A stretch of DNA of 64,000 nucleotides, taken from DASYQD01 sp963837455. GTDB taxonomy: Bacteria; Acidobacteriota; Thermoanaerobaculia; Multivoradales; JAIOJS01. Positions 24,980 through 34,754 of the stretch are shown here, piece by piece. Location: the NCBI GenBank assembly GCA_963837455.1, contig CAWINM010000001.1:1612001-1676000 (forward strand). The letters run 5' to 3'. The notes beneath the pieces were generated by a model. The model saw only the letters and a program-made list of their open reading frames with translations. It did no database searches and was not told the origin of the DNA. Numbering within the stretch: the first letter of the stretch is position 1; every line of letters starts with the position of its first letter. The translations under genes and the position numbers were made by a program.

Positions 24980-26269
24980 TCAGGCCGAGCGGCGGCCGGG
25001 AGGCACCGCCGTCGCCACGGGCTCTACAACCGGCGCCGAGGCGCCGTCATTCCCCTCCGCCGGCTGCGCCGCGCGCGGGGTGGCGCCGAAGGCCAGCACG
25101 CCGACGGTGGCCATGAGGATGGCCGCCAGCCAGAACGGCCACGGCACCCCCAGGTGCTGGAAGACGACGCCCGCCCACAGCGGGCCCACCATGCGTGAGA
25201 CGCCCCCCATCGCCTGCTGCAGCCCCATGAACTCGCCGACCTGGCCGGCGGGTGCGTAGAGGCTCACCTGTGAGCTGGTGGCGGGGAAGAGGAGCGCGGT
25301 ACCTATCGGGACGAGGGCGATCACCAACGCGAGTTGGGCCAGGTTGCCGACGAAGGGCAGCAGCGCCTGGCCGAGGGTGAGCAGCACGGCGCCCAGGCGC
25401 AGCACCCGGACGTCGCCCAGGCGGTCGACGAGGCGGCCGAGGATGCCGGCGCGCATCACCACGCCGATGGCGCCGACGTAGGTATAGAAGTAGCCGATGT
25501 TGCCGGTGCCGACGCCGAGGCGGCGCTCGAGGAAGAGGGCGAGCACGGCGTTCATCGCCATGAACGCCATCATGCCGGCGGCGTAGATCCAGATCATCCG
25601 GTGCGCCGGCTGTAACGGGTGGCGGAAGACGTCGCCGACCGCGTGGCGCAGTGGCCGCGGCACGCGCCTCTCGCGGCTCACCGCGGGCTCCGGCAGCAGC
25701 CGCGCCGCCACCAGCACGTTGACGAGCGCCATCGCGGCGGCGATGTATCCGGGGGCCTGATGTCCGAGACGGGTGGCGAGCGAGCCGATCACCGGCCCGA
25801 GGGTGACGCCTGCCGAGGTGGCGGCGCTGATCCAGCCCAGCGCCTTGGCGCGCTGGCCCGGCCCGACGGTGTCGGTGACGTAGGCCTGCACGACGCCGAC
25901 GGTGCCGGCGCCCGCCCCCTGGACGAGCCGCGACAACAGCAGCAGCCAGATGGTGTCGGCGAGGCCGAACGCCAGGTAGGCGAGGCCCGAGGCGGTGAGG
26001 CCCAGCAGGATGACCGGCCGGCGCCCCCAGCGGTCGGAGACCCGTCCCCAGTAGGGCGCCGTGACCAGCGCCGCGAAGGCGTGCGAGGCCACCAGGATGC
26101 CGACCACGGTGGGTGTGCCGCCCAGCTTCTCGGCGTAGAACGGCACCAGCGGCAGCACCATCAACATGCCCATCATGTCGACGAACATCGCCGCCATGAG
26201 GACGATGAGGCGTGCCAGCGGCCGGCCGCCGGTCTCGGCCGCGAGCCCTCCCGGTGACGGGGCGCTCAT
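24980..26269 (-). CDS. MFS efflux transporter
   Basis: A 429-residue protein with 12 predicted membrane helices. The MFS motif A is intact between TM2 and TM3 (GRVSDRWGRRPVILLG), and LVQGAGAGTVGVVQAY fits the antiporter motif in TM5. It is most like multidrug or tetracycline-type exporters; the substrate is not predictable. Its ATG at 26269 overlaps the permease stop (ATGA), so it closes the ABC operon and may be functionally linked to it. Confidence 0.88.
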   Translation of the reverse strand: MSAPSPGGLAAETGGRPLARLIVLMAAMFVDMMGMLMVLPLVPFYAEKLGGTPTVVGILVASHAFAALVTAPYWGRVSDRWGRRPVILLGLTASGLAYLAFGLADTIWLLLLSRLVQGAGAGTVGVVQAYVTDTVGPGQRAKALGWISAATSAGVTLGPVIGSLATRLGHQAPGYIAAAMALVNVLVAARLLPEPAVSRERRVPRPLRHAVGDVFRHPLQPAHRMIWIYAAGMMAFMAMNAVLALFLERRLGVGTGNIGYFYTYVGAIGVVMRAGILGRLVDRLGDVRVLRLGAVLLTLGQALLPFVGNLAQLALVIALVPIGTALLFPATSSQVSLYAPAGQVGEFMGLQQAMGGVSRMVGPLWAGVVFQHLGVPWPFWLAAILMATVGVLAFGATPRAAQPAEGNDGASAPVVEPVATAVPPGRRSA

Positions 26270-27945
26270 CGCTCGCGCTCCCCCCACACCAGCAACGCCG
26301 CCGTGCTCGCGGTGGCGAGCAGCACGCCGTAGACCGCGGCGAGACCGGTCTCCTGCAAGCGAAGGCTCTCGAGGATCTCCATGGCGATCGGGCGATTGTC
26401 CCAGGTGTAAAGGAGGATCGAGGTAACGAAGTCGCCGAGCGCGGTGACGAAGGCGAGCCCGGCACCGGCGGCGAGCGCCGGCCGCAGCAGCGGCAGGACG
26501 ACGCGCCGCAGCGTGCGCAGCCGCCCGGCGCCGAGCGAGGCTGCCGCCTCCTCGAGCGCCGGGTCGAGCTGGCGCAGGCCGGCGATGGTGGCGCGGCCGG
26601 TGAGCGGCAGGCTGCGCAGCAGGTAGGCGAGCGGCAGCAGCCAGGGCGTGCCCACCAGCACGAAGCGCAGGGCCCAGGGAGCGTCGACGCTGAAGGTGGT
26701 GGCGAGGGCGACGGCGAAGACGGTGCCGGGGATCGCCCACGGCAGGCCGAGCAGCCCCTCGAGCCCGGCGCGCCGCAGCCGCCCGCCGCCGCGCGCCAGG
26801 CGCGCCGCCACCAGCCCGAGGACGAGCGCCGCCGCCGTCGACAGCGCCGCCATCCAGAACGAGCTCCACACCGGCCGCCAGCGCTCGGCGTCGGCGAGCA
26901 GCCGGTAGTTGGAGAGGTCGAGGTGCGGCGGCAGCGTCTCCACCGTCCAGGTGCCGCGCGGTACCAGCGACAGCAGCACCAGCGTGGCGTGCGGCAGCAA
27001 CAGGAAGATGGCGAGCAGCCAGCCAGCGCCGGCCACCACCGCGCCGGTGAGGCCGGAGAGCCGTCGTGCCCGCGGCGCCACGCCGTGTCCGCTCGCCGCT
27101 ACCTCCTGCGCGCCGGCGAGGCGCCCCGAGAAGACCAGCGCGGCGAGCGCCAGAGCGGCCAGCAGCAGCGATTCCGCCATCGCCAGCCGGTGGTTGCCGT
27201 TGAGCCGCGAGGCGACGATCTGCGTCGTCATGACGCGGAAGCCGCCGCCGAAGAGGTAGGGGGCGGAGAACGAGGCGAGCGCGGTGAGGAAGGTGAGCAG
27301 CGCGGCACCGGCGAGCGCCGGGCGCAGCGCCAGCAGTGTCACCGCGTAGAGCGTGCGCCAGCGGCGGGCGCCGAGCACGGCGGCCGCCTCGCCGAGACTG
27401 GGGTCGAGGCGGGCGAGGCCGGCGCGTGTGAAGAGGAAGAAGTAGACGTACATCGAGTAGGCGTGAACGAGCAGGATCGCCGGCCAGCCGGCGAGGTGCC
27501 AGGGCGGCTCGGCGAGACCGAAGAGGGCCTGCACGGCGCGCGCCGCGAAGCCGCTCTCCCCCCAGAGGAAGAGGAAGGCGAGCACGCCGACGAGCGGCGG
27601 CAGCGCCACCGGCAGGGTGAGCAGCGCGGCGAGCGGGCGCCGCCCCGGAAAGTCGCCGCGGCTGAAAAGGAACCCCAGGGGCACGCCGACGATCCCTGCC
27701 GCCGCCACGCTGGCGAGCGAGATCCACAGCGAGCGCCAGAGGGCGAGCCACTCGTCGGGGCGGACGAGGAGGGTGCGGAACGGGGCGAGCGAGGGAGCGG
27801 CGGGCCAGCCGAGAGCCTCGCCGGCAGTGACCAGCAGCGGGTAGCCGACGAGCCAGGCGAGGAGCGCCCCGACGGCCAGCGCGGCGAGGGCACCGCCCGC
27901 GCGGCGGGTGCCCGCCGCGCCGCTCGGGGAGGCGAGGTCGCTCAC
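26266..27945 (-). CDS. Fe3+-type ABC transporter permease (fused pair)
   Basis: A 559-residue permease from a GTG at 27945 overlapping the ATPase stop. It has two repeated six-helix units, each with the EAA cytoplasmic loop (LGEAAAVLGARRWRTLYAV in the first, LEEAAASLGAGRLRTLRRV in the second). This is the FbpB/ThiP duplicated architecture. It partners with the ATPase and binding protein encoded upstream. Likely ligands of the family are ferric iron, thiamine or phosphonates. Confidence 0.9.
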   Translation of the reverse strand: MSDLASPSGAAGTRRAGGALAALAVGALLAWLVGYPLLVTAGEALGWPAAPSLAPFRTLLVRPDEWLALWRSLWISLASVAAAGIVGVPLGFLFSRGDFPGRRPLAALLTLPVALPPLVGVLAFLFLWGESGFAARAVQALFGLAEPPWHLAGWPAILLVHAYSMYVYFFLFTRAGLARLDPSLGEAAAVLGARRWRTLYAVTLLALRPALAGAALLTFLTALASFSAPYLFGGGFRVMTTQIVASRLNGNHRLAMAESLLLAALALAALVFSGRLAGAQEVAASGHGVAPRARRLSGLTGAVVAGAGWLLAIFLLLPHATLVLLSLVPRGTWTVETLPPHLDLSNYRLLADAERWRPVWSSFWMAALSTAAALVLGLVAARLARGGGRLRRAGLEGLLGLPWAIPGTVFAVALATTFSVDAPWALRFVLVGTPWLLPLAYLLRSLPLTGRATIAGLRQLDPALEEAAASLGAGRLRTLRRVVLPLLRPALAAGAGLAFVTALGDFVTSILLYTWDNRPIAMEILESLRLQETGLAAVYGVLLATASTAALLVWGERER

Positions 27946-29099
27946 CGGGCCGCGTCTCCGGACGCCGGGGCAACGCTGGCGGCCACCGGCTCTTCCTCCC
28001 CGATGGCGTCACCCGCGCCTGCGGCGGACGGCAGCCAGATGCGGCCGGGGGGGCCGTCGCCGCGCGGTGCCACCGCAACCGCCTCGTCGCGGCGCGCGGC
28101 TCCCGACGGCGCCACCAGCTCGACCTCGATGCCGCTCGCGGCGAGGACGCGGAAGCGGCTGCGGGCGCCGCCATACCGCCGCTCGACGACCCGACCCGCC
28201 AGCGCGTCGGGGTCGCCCGGCGGCACGAACGCCAGCGTCTCGGGGCGCAGCATCAGCTCCGCGGGCTCCCCCTCGCCGATCGCATCGACGAGCTCGCCGG
28301 GCCAGGTGACGACGCCCTCGCGGACGGCCAGGGCGACGCGCCAGCCACCCTCCCGGTCGCCCGCGAGACGGCCGGGAAGCAGGTTGGCGCGGCCGACGAA
28401 GGCCGCAACCGTGCGGTTGACGGGGCGCTCGTGGAGCTCCTCCGGGGTGCCCACCTGCTGCAGGACGCCGCCCCACAGCACCGCCACGCGCTGCGCCAGG
28501 TCGAACGCCTCCTCCTGCTCGTGGGTGACCAGGACGGTGGAGATGCCGAGCCGCTGCAGCACCGCCTCGAGGGCGCGGCGCGTGCGCTCGCGCAGGGCGG
28601 GGTCGAGGTTGGAGAGCGGCTCGTCGAGCAGCAGCAAGCGGGGCGCCGGGGCCAGCGCCCGCGCCACCGCCACCCGTTGCTGCTGGCCGCCGGAGAGGGC
28701 CGTCACCGGCCGGCGCTCATAGCCCGCGAGGTCGACGAGCGCCAGCACCTCGCCCACCCGCCGCGCCACCTCCGGCTTGCCGAGGCCGCGTCCGTGGAGC
28801 CCGAAGGCGACGTTGGCGCCGACGTCGAGGTGGGGGAAGAGGGCGTAGTGCTGGAAGACCATGCCGACGCCGCGCCGCGCCGGCGGCAGGTGGGTGACGT
28901 CGGCGCCGGCGAGCAGGATGCGGCCGGCGTCGGCCGACTCGAAGCCGGCGAGCAGGCGCAGGAGGGTGGTCTTGCCGGAGCCCGAAGGACCGAGCAGCGC
29001 CAGCACCTCGCCCTCGGCGACGGCGAGCGAGAGGTCGCGCAGCACGCTGGTGGCGCCGAAGCTCTTCGCCACCCGCTCGACGGCGACGAAGCCCTTCAC
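27942..29099 (-). CDS. ABC transporter ATP-binding protein (FbpC/PotA type)
   Basis: A 385-residue protein from a GTG at 29099 overlapping the stop of the binding-protein gene. Walker A is GPSGSGKTTLL, the Q-loop is MVFQHYALFP, the signature is LSGGQQQRVAVARAL, Walker B is LLLLDEPLSNLD, and the switch His lies in VLVTHEQEEA. A C-terminal TOBE-like domain follows (about 260-385). It energises the fused permease encoded next. Confidence 0.94.
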   Translation of the reverse strand: MKGFVAVERVAKSFGATSVLRDLSLAVAEGEVLALLGPSGSGKTTLLRLLAGFESADAGRILLAGADVTHLPPARRGVGMVFQHYALFPHLDVGANVAFGLHGRGLGKPEVARRVGEVLALVDLAGYERRPVTALSGGQQQRVAVARALAPAPRLLLLDEPLSNLDPALRERTRRALEAVLQRLGISTVLVTHEQEEAFDLAQRVAVLWGGVLQQVGTPEELHERPVNRTVAAFVGRANLLPGRLAGDREGGWRVALAVREGVVTWPGELVDAIGEGEPAELMLRPETLAFVPPGDPDALAGRVVERRYGGARSRFRVLAASGIEVELVAPSGAARRDEAVAVAPRGDGPPGRIWLPSAAGAGDAIGEEEPVAASVAPASGDAAR

Positions 29100-30239
29100 C
29101 GAGAACCGGCCCCGACCGCGGGCGCCCTGTAGGTGGCGCCGTGACCACGGATCTCGCGGTCCCAGCGCTCCATCCAGGCGGCCCCGCGGGCGGCGACCAG
29201 CCCGCGGTCGTAGTCGGCCGGCCTCATGTGCGCGAGCACCTCCCGCGCCCACGGTGGCAGCTCCTGACGCGGCAGGTCGACGCGTGCCGGCAGCCGGAAG
29301 GCCTTCTCGGCGGCTAGGCGCTGGGCCTCGAGGCTGCCCAGCCAGTCGATGAAGGCGGCGGCGGCGGCGGCGTGCGGCGCGTTAGCGACGATCCCCACGG
29401 CGTCGGCGATCACTGGCGTGCCGCTCTTCGCGAAGCGGTAGGCGATGGGCACCCCGCGCTCGCTGCTGCCAGAACACGTCGGTGAGCTCCCACACCGTGA
29501 CCAGCCCTTCGCGGCGGCTGAGCTTGGTGAACAGGAGCGCCGGGTTCTGGACGTACTCCTTGGTCTGGGCGTCGAGACGCGCCAGCCACGAGAAGCCGCG
29601 CTCGGGGTTGCCGGTCTCCGCCACGGAGCGTGCGAGGACCATGCCGAAGAGGGTGCGCATGGTGCCCGAGGCGAGCGGGTCGCGGATCAGCACCTTCCCC
29701 TTCCACCGCGGATCGAGGAGGTCGTCCCAGTCGGCGGGCGCTTTGGCGGCGGGCACGGCGTCGCGGTTGTAGACCAGCACCGGTGCGGTCAGGTAGAGGC
29801 AGAAGTAGAGGTCGAGAGGGTCGCGACAGTCGGGGGTGAGCGCCGACGCCCAGGGTGGCCGATGCGGCGCCAACAGTCCCTCCGCGGCGCCGCGCGCGAA
29901 GATGGTGGAGGGCCCGCCGAACCACACGTCGGCCTGCGGGTTGGCCCCCTCCGAGCGCACGCGGTCGTAGACGTCCTGCGAGCCCATGTCGAGCCAGCGC
30001 ACGTCGATGTCGGGGTGCTTGGCCTCGTAGGTCTTCTCGAACAGCTCGAGCAGGTCGCGGCCGTGGGGCGAGTAGAGCACCAGCGGCGTGCGATGGTCCC
30101 GCGCGCAGGCCGCCAGCACGCCGCCGAGAAGGAGCGCCGCCAGGCGCGGCGCCAGCCACGGGCGCGACGGGCACCACCACCGTATGGGCTGGCGGCGGGC
30201 GCCGATGAAGGCTTCCGCCGCGGGTGAGCGGCTCAGCAT
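29096..30239 (-). pseudogene. Fe3+-type ABC binding lipoprotein, frameshifted
   Basis: The 5' part (30239 to about 29462) encodes a lipobox signal (LLLGGVLAAC) and the typical fold LVLYSPHGRDLLELFEKTYE, VWFGGPSTIFARG, LVTVWELTDVFWQQ. The sequence then leaves frame. The family continuation (ERGVPIAYRFAKSGTPVIAD through to a normal C-terminus at 29096) is present in another frame. One extra base near 29462 explains the shift; removing it restores WQQ-ERGVPIAYR. Either the importer has lost its binding protein or the base is a sequencing/assembly error. The ATPase start overlaps the final stop as in an intact operon, so error or very recent mutation is favoured. Confidence 0.82.
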
Positions 30240-30255
30240 TGGTCGTCTCCGGCCC

Positions 30256-33204
30256 TCACTGTTCCTCCGTCGGCAGGTCCTCGCTCTGCACCCGCGGCCG
30301 GGCGAGCCCGAGGAGGTTGGCGAACAGACGATAAGCGCCGGGCACCCCGGCAGGCAGCTGGCGGAAGAAGGCGAGGCCGGTGTAGACGAAGGTGCCCTTG
30401 CCGTAGGGAGCCACCAGCAACGCCCCGGAGAGCTCCGGTTTGCCGGGGTCCGCCATGGCGAGCAGCGGCACGTAGGCGGGGTCCCACTGCTCCGGATAGT
30501 AGAGGCCGCGCTCCTGCACCCAGCCCCCCCAGTCGGCGTCGCCGATTGGGTTGGGACTCGTGAAGACCTCGTGGTCGGGCGCGAGCAGGCGCACCGGTGC
30601 CGTCTCGTCGGTGGTGCGGGTGGCGTTGCCGCGCGCCATCGTCAGCGGCAGCGGTGCGAGCCGCTGGGAGAAGTAGTCGGCCCGCTGCGACTGCACGAGG
30701 AGCAGGCCGCCGCGGCGCACGAAATCGAGCAGACGCGGGTTGGCGGCGGCAAGCTCCGGCGACGCGTCGTAGGCGCGCGGGCCGATGACGAGGGCGTCGT
30801 AGGCGAGCAGGTCGCGGGCGAGCAGGTCGGCGGCGGGGAGCACCTCGAGCGGCACGCCCACCGCGGCGAGGGCCTCCGGCACGCGGTCGGCGGCACCGCG
30901 CACGTAGCCCACCTTGCCGAGCGGCGGCAGCGTGAGCGGGAAGGCCGAGATCGCCACCCGCGAGGGAATCGGCACCGGCCGCGGCCGGATGTGCTCGTAG
31001 TCGACGAGCGGATACGCCGCGGCGTAGCGTCCCCCCTCGTCGGTGACGGCGGACACCTCCAGCGACGTGCGCCCCGGCTCCAGCGGCTGCGGCGGTGCCA
31101 CCGGCACGCCGAGGGTGCGGGCCTCGCCGGCCGCGAGCCGGAAGGGCACCGGCGGCACCGCTGGCCAACCCTCCGGCACCAGCACGTTGACCTGGCCCTG
31201 GCTCGCCTGGTGTGCGGTGAGGGTCACCGACACCTGACGCGGTGCGATGTCGGCGAGCGGCCAGGGCAGCAGCCCCTGCGCCACTGCGACCTCGACGGCG
31301 GGCACGGCGCGCAGCGGGCGACGCACCTCGCCGCGGTCGAGGCTCTTGGCGACCGCCACCACCTCGCGGGTGAGGTGGAGCAGGAGCGGCGCGGTGTCGC
31401 CTTCACCCGGCGCGACGTCGGCGCCGGCCGCCTCATCGAGCTCGATCTCCGCTTGCAGAGCGAGCGGCGGCGGCTCGAAGGGCTCGCCGCGGACGTCCGG
31501 CGGCACGGCGCTCCAGTCGTAGAGGTCCCCCTGCCGCGAGTGCTGGAGGAAGTAGGGGGCGGTCGGTGGCGCGCCGGATGAGATCGTGACCCGCGCCGTG
31601 CGCGCCAGCAGCGCACCCGGAGCGACGGCGACGGCCGGGTTCGCCACCGGCTCGATCGGCTCCGTCGCCGCCGCCACGCCGGCCGCCTCTTCGCTCGCGC
31701 CGGGCGCCCCAGGGGTGGTGTCGGCGGCAGGGGTCGCCTCGGGCGCCGGGGTGGTGGTCGCCGGCGGCGGAGCTAGGGGCGGCATCGGAGTGACGGCGGC
31801 GGGGGCGCCGCCGCTCGCGGAGCCGGCGACAGGGGCAGCGCTCTCGTTCGGCGTGCTCAATGCCACCGCGGTCGGCTCCGCCCAGGAGGCTGGGCTCTCC
31901 AGCGTCAGCGAGTGGACGCGCACCCCTCTGCTGCCGCCGGCGAGCACCCGCGCCGTCACCGTCAGCTCGTCGCCGGGGACGATCTCCGCCCGATCGGTGG
32001 TGGCGTCGACCACCAGTCCCGCGGCCGCGGCGAGCGCATCGGTGGCGATCCGCTCCTTCTCGGCGAGGAAGCCGGCGAGGCTGATCGCGTCGGGCGTGGT
32101 GCCGCTGGGCGACACCGCTACCAGCGTCGAGGCCGCGCGCAGGTCGCGCAGCGCCCGCGCGAGCGGTGCCACGGTGTCTTCCAACCTGGCGGGGGTGAGC
32201 ACCCGCCGGGCCTCGCCCACCGCCGCCTCGGCGTCGGCGAGCGAGGTGCGCAGCTGGTCCTGCTCGGCGCCGGCGGGAAGAAGCCGTGCGAGTGCCTCGA
32301 GCCGGGTGTCGATGCCGGCGAAGAGCCCCTCGCCCGCTGCCGGCGCCGGCGCCGGCGTCTCGCGGCGCAGGCGCACGGGGCGCCCCTCGAGCGCCTCGAG
32401 CTGCCCCATGCTCTGCGAGCGGTGCTGGCTGCGCACCGTCATCGCCAGCTGGTAGAGCGTGTGACCGCTGAGCGCGTCGAGCCGCTGGCTCGACAGCTCG
32501 AGCGTCGCCTCCTGCGGGTTCCACCAGGACTCGCGGAAGAAAGCCTCCGGCTGCCAGGGGAGGAGGCCCTCGGCGTTGAGCTCGGGGAAGGCGGTGGGGT
32601 CACCCGCCAGCCGCAGCGCATCGTCGGCCAGGGCCCCGGAGGCCTGGTGCTGCCCGTGACCGGCCCGCGGGTCGGCGGGGAAGACGGCGACCAGCACCTG
32701 GGGGCGGAAGCGGCGGATGGCGCGCACCACGTCGACGAGGAGCTCCTCGCGCGGCCAGAGGGCGAAGCTCTCCGCCATCGACTCGGTGTAGCCGAAGTCG
32801 TAAGCGCGGGTGAACAGCTGGTGGCCGAGGTCGAGGCGGCGGCCGGCGAGCAGCTCCTCGCTGCGCAGCACGCCGAGCGACTCGCCGAGCTCGGGGCCGA
32901 TGACGTTCTGCCCCCCCTCGCCGCGAGTGAGCGAGAGGTAGGCGACCTCGATGCCCTCGCCGAGCGAAGCCACCGTGAGCAGCGTGTCGTCCTCGTCGTC
33001 GGGATGGGCGCCGAGGATCATCAGCCGCCGGTGCTGGTCGAGGCGGTCGAGCGCCCGCGACACCAGGGCGATGCCGCCGCTCGCCGCCGGCTGCAACGGG
33101 TCGGGCGCCGCGGCGAGCGGCGCCGCGAGGACGGTGAGGGCGAGGGCGAGGAGGGTGGCGGCGAGCGATCGGGCGCGGCGGCGACGCGGGCGGAAGCTGT
33201 GCAT
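30256..33204 (-). CDS. Secreted PIG-L deacetylase with amidotransferase-like C-terminus
   Basis: A 982-residue protein. A signal peptide (LAATLLALALTVLAAPLAAA) is followed by a LmbE/PIG-L N-acetyl-sugar deacetylase domain: the zinc motif AHPDDE at 66-71 and the second metal site GHGQHQASG. The middle (about 330-680) has a Pro/Ala-rich stretch and beta-rich modules. The C-terminal 220 residues resemble a ThuA/GATase1-like fold (YDALVIGPRAYD, FVRRGGLLLVQSQRADY). The family is common in Acidobacteria; the substrate glycan is unknown. TAGAAT ends 7 bases before the ATG with no ribosome site, suggesting a leaderless mRNA. It lies 16 bases upstream of the ABC operon. Confidence 0.88.
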   Translation of the reverse strand: MHSFRPRRRRARSLAATLLALALTVLAAPLAAAPDPLQPAASGGIALVSRALDRLDQHRRLMILGAHPDDEDDTLLTVASLGEGIEVAYLSLTRGEGGQNVIGPELGESLGVLRSEELLAGRRLDLGHQLFTRAYDFGYTESMAESFALWPREELLVDVVRAIRRFRPQVLVAVFPADPRAGHGQHQASGALADDALRLAGDPTAFPELNAEGLLPWQPEAFFRESWWNPQEATLELSSQRLDALSGHTLYQLAMTVRSQHRSQSMGQLEALEGRPVRLRRETPAPAPAAGEGLFAGIDTRLEALARLLPAGAEQDQLRTSLADAEAAVGEARRVLTPARLEDTVAPLARALRDLRAASTLVAVSPSGTTPDAISLAGFLAEKERIATDALAAAAGLVVDATTDRAEIVPGDELTVTARVLAGGSRGVRVHSLTLESPASWAEPTAVALSTPNESAAPVAGSASGGAPAAVTPMPPLAPPPATTTPAPEATPAADTTPGAPGASEEAAGVAAATEPIEPVANPAVAVAPGALLARTARVTISSGAPPTAPYFLQHSRQGDLYDWSAVPPDVRGEPFEPPPLALQAEIELDEAAGADVAPGEGDTAPLLLHLTREVVAVAKSLDRGEVRRPLRAVPAVEVAVAQGLLPWPLADIAPRQVSVTLTAHQASQGQVNVLVPEGWPAVPPVPFRLAAGEARTLGVPVAPPQPLEPGRTSLEVSAVTDEGGRYAAAYPLVDYEHIRPRPVPIPSRVAISAFPLTLPPLGKVGYVRGAADRVPEALAAVGVPLEVLPAADLLARDLLAYDALVIGPRAYDASPELAAANPRLLDFVRRGGLLLVQSQRADYFSQRLAPLPLTMARGNATRTTDETAPVRLLAPDHEVFTSPNPIGDADWGGWVQERGLYYPEQWDPAYVPLLAMADPGKPELSGALLVAPYGKGTFVYTGLAFFRQLPAGVPGAYRLFANLLGLARPRVQSEDLPTEEQ

Positions 33205-33211
33205 CGCGCGG

Positions 33212-33217
33212 ATTCTA
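33212..33217 (-). promoter_or_regulatory. -10 box (TAGAAT), leaderless type, for PIG-L gene
   Basis: TAGAAT on the minus strand ends 7 bases before the ATG at 33204. The intervening bases are GC only and hold no ribosome site. Confidence 0.5.
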
Positions 33218-33271
33218 AGCCCGGGGGTATGCGATGGGCGACGCGGCGCGCCGCGTTGCCCATCGCCCGGG

Positions 33272-34678
33272 TCAGCCGGCGACGGCGCTCTCCATCGCCC
33301 GCGCCTTGCGCCGATCGCCACGCCGCAGGGTGACGGCGAGCAGCGGCGGCGTGACCAGAGTGGTGGCGATCACCATGATCACCAGCGCGGAGTAGATCGC
33401 CGGGCCCACCACCCGGTGGCCGTGCAGCATCATCTGCGCGCCGATACTGGCGAAGATCAGCCCCACCTCGCCGCGCGGCACCATGCCCACCGCCACCGAC
33501 AGGCGGTCGAGGCCGCGCTCGAGCACCCCGCCGGCGCACGCCATTTTGCCGATCACGGCCACCACCGAGAGCAGCGCGGCGAGCCCCAGCACGCGGGGGT
33601 CGGCGAAGCTCGCGAGCTCCACCTCGAGCCCCATGCGGACGAAGAAGATCGGCACCAGGAAGGCGGCCAGCGGTCGCAGCAGCTCGTCGAGGTCGTGCTC
33701 GCTGCGGTCGACGAGGTCGGCGTAGTGCAGCTCCTCGAGCACCAGGCCGGCGGCGAAGGCACCGACGATGGGGGCGAGGTCCACCAGGTTGGCGATCAGC
33801 GCCAGCAGGAAGCAGAAGGCGAGGCCGCCCACCAGCAGCATCCCGCGCAGCTGCAGGCGGCAGGCGAGCCGGAAGAGGCGCCGCGAGACCCAGGGCCCGA
33901 TCGCCAGCGCCGCCACCAGGAAGAGCCCCGCCTTGGCGACGATCCACAGCACGTTGCCGGCGTCGAGCTCCGCGCCGCGGTCGGCGGCGTGGATGCTGCC
34001 GGTCACCACCGCCAGGATCACCAGCCCGAGCACGTCGTCGATCACCGCGGCACCGAGGACGATGCGGCTCTCGCGGGCCTGCAGCTTGCCGAGGTCGCTG
34101 AACACCCGAGCGGTGATGCCGACGCTGGTGGCGCAGAGGGTGGCGCCGATGAAGACGTGCACCAGCGTCTCCTCGCGCGGCAGCAGCCACGCCGACACCG
34201 CCCAGCCGAGGAGCAGCGGGGCGATCACCCCCAGGCAGGCCACCAGCAGGCTCGACCAGCCCACCGACAGCATCTCGCCCACCTTCGACTCCAGGCCGAC
34301 CTCGAAGAGCAGCAGGATCACGCCCAGCTCGGCGAGGATGCGCACGCCGCCGTCGGTGGCGAGGAAGTGGAGACCGGTGAAGCCGAGGAGGGTGAGGTTG
34401 CCGAGCACCACTCCGGCGAGCAGCTCCCCGAGCACCGCCGGCTGGCCCAGGCGCTCGGCCACCCAGCCGCCGAGCTTGGCCCCCACCAGGATCACCAGCA
34501 GGGCGAGCAGCACCGGTGCCACCGGGTTCGTGGGCTCGCTCGCCGCCGGCGACGCCGGCGTGTGCGTCGACCCCGGCACGGCCACAGCCGCGGTCGCCGC
34601 GACCGGCGCCGCTGGCGTGGCGCCGCGCAACGGCAGCACGCAGGCGAGCAGGAGCAGGGCGAGTACGGCGCGGCGCAT
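33272..34678 (-). CDS. CPA2-family cation:proton antiporter
   Basis: A 468-residue protein. An N-terminal signal-like segment and a Pro/Ala linker (about 1-50) precede roughly 12-13 membrane helices. Family marks are GQPAVLGELLAGVVLGN in an early helix, LFEVGLES, the paired acidic residues in AAVIDDVLGLVIL (ion-binding Asp-Asp), and FFVRMGLEVEL. There is no cytoplasmic NAD-binding (TrkA-N) domain, so NapA/KefB-type Na+ or K+ exchange for H+ is likely. Ion choice cannot be fixed. Confidence 0.9.
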   Translation of the reverse strand: MRRAVLALLLLACVLPLRGATPAAPVAATAAVAVPGSTHTPASPAASEPTNPVAPVLLALLVILVGAKLGGWVAERLGQPAVLGELLAGVVLGNLTLLGFTGLHFLATDGGVRILAELGVILLLFEVGLESKVGEMLSVGWSSLLVACLGVIAPLLLGWAVSAWLLPREETLVHVFIGATLCATSVGITARVFSDLGKLQARESRIVLGAAVIDDVLGLVILAVVTGSIHAADRGAELDAGNVLWIVAKAGLFLVAALAIGPWVSRRLFRLACRLQLRGMLLVGGLAFCFLLALIANLVDLAPIVGAFAAGLVLEELHYADLVDRSEHDLDELLRPLAAFLVPIFFVRMGLEVELASFADPRVLGLAALLSVVAVIGKMACAGGVLERGLDRLSVAVGMVPRGEVGLIFASIGAQMMLHGHRVVGPAIYSALVIMVIATTLVTPPLLAVTLRRGDRRKARAMESAVAG

Positions 34679-34754
34679 GGAGAACGTCCCGAGGCGGGCC
34701 GATGCTATCCGACCGGGCCCGCCGTCTCGCCCGGCGTCTCGCCGACCGCAGCCG

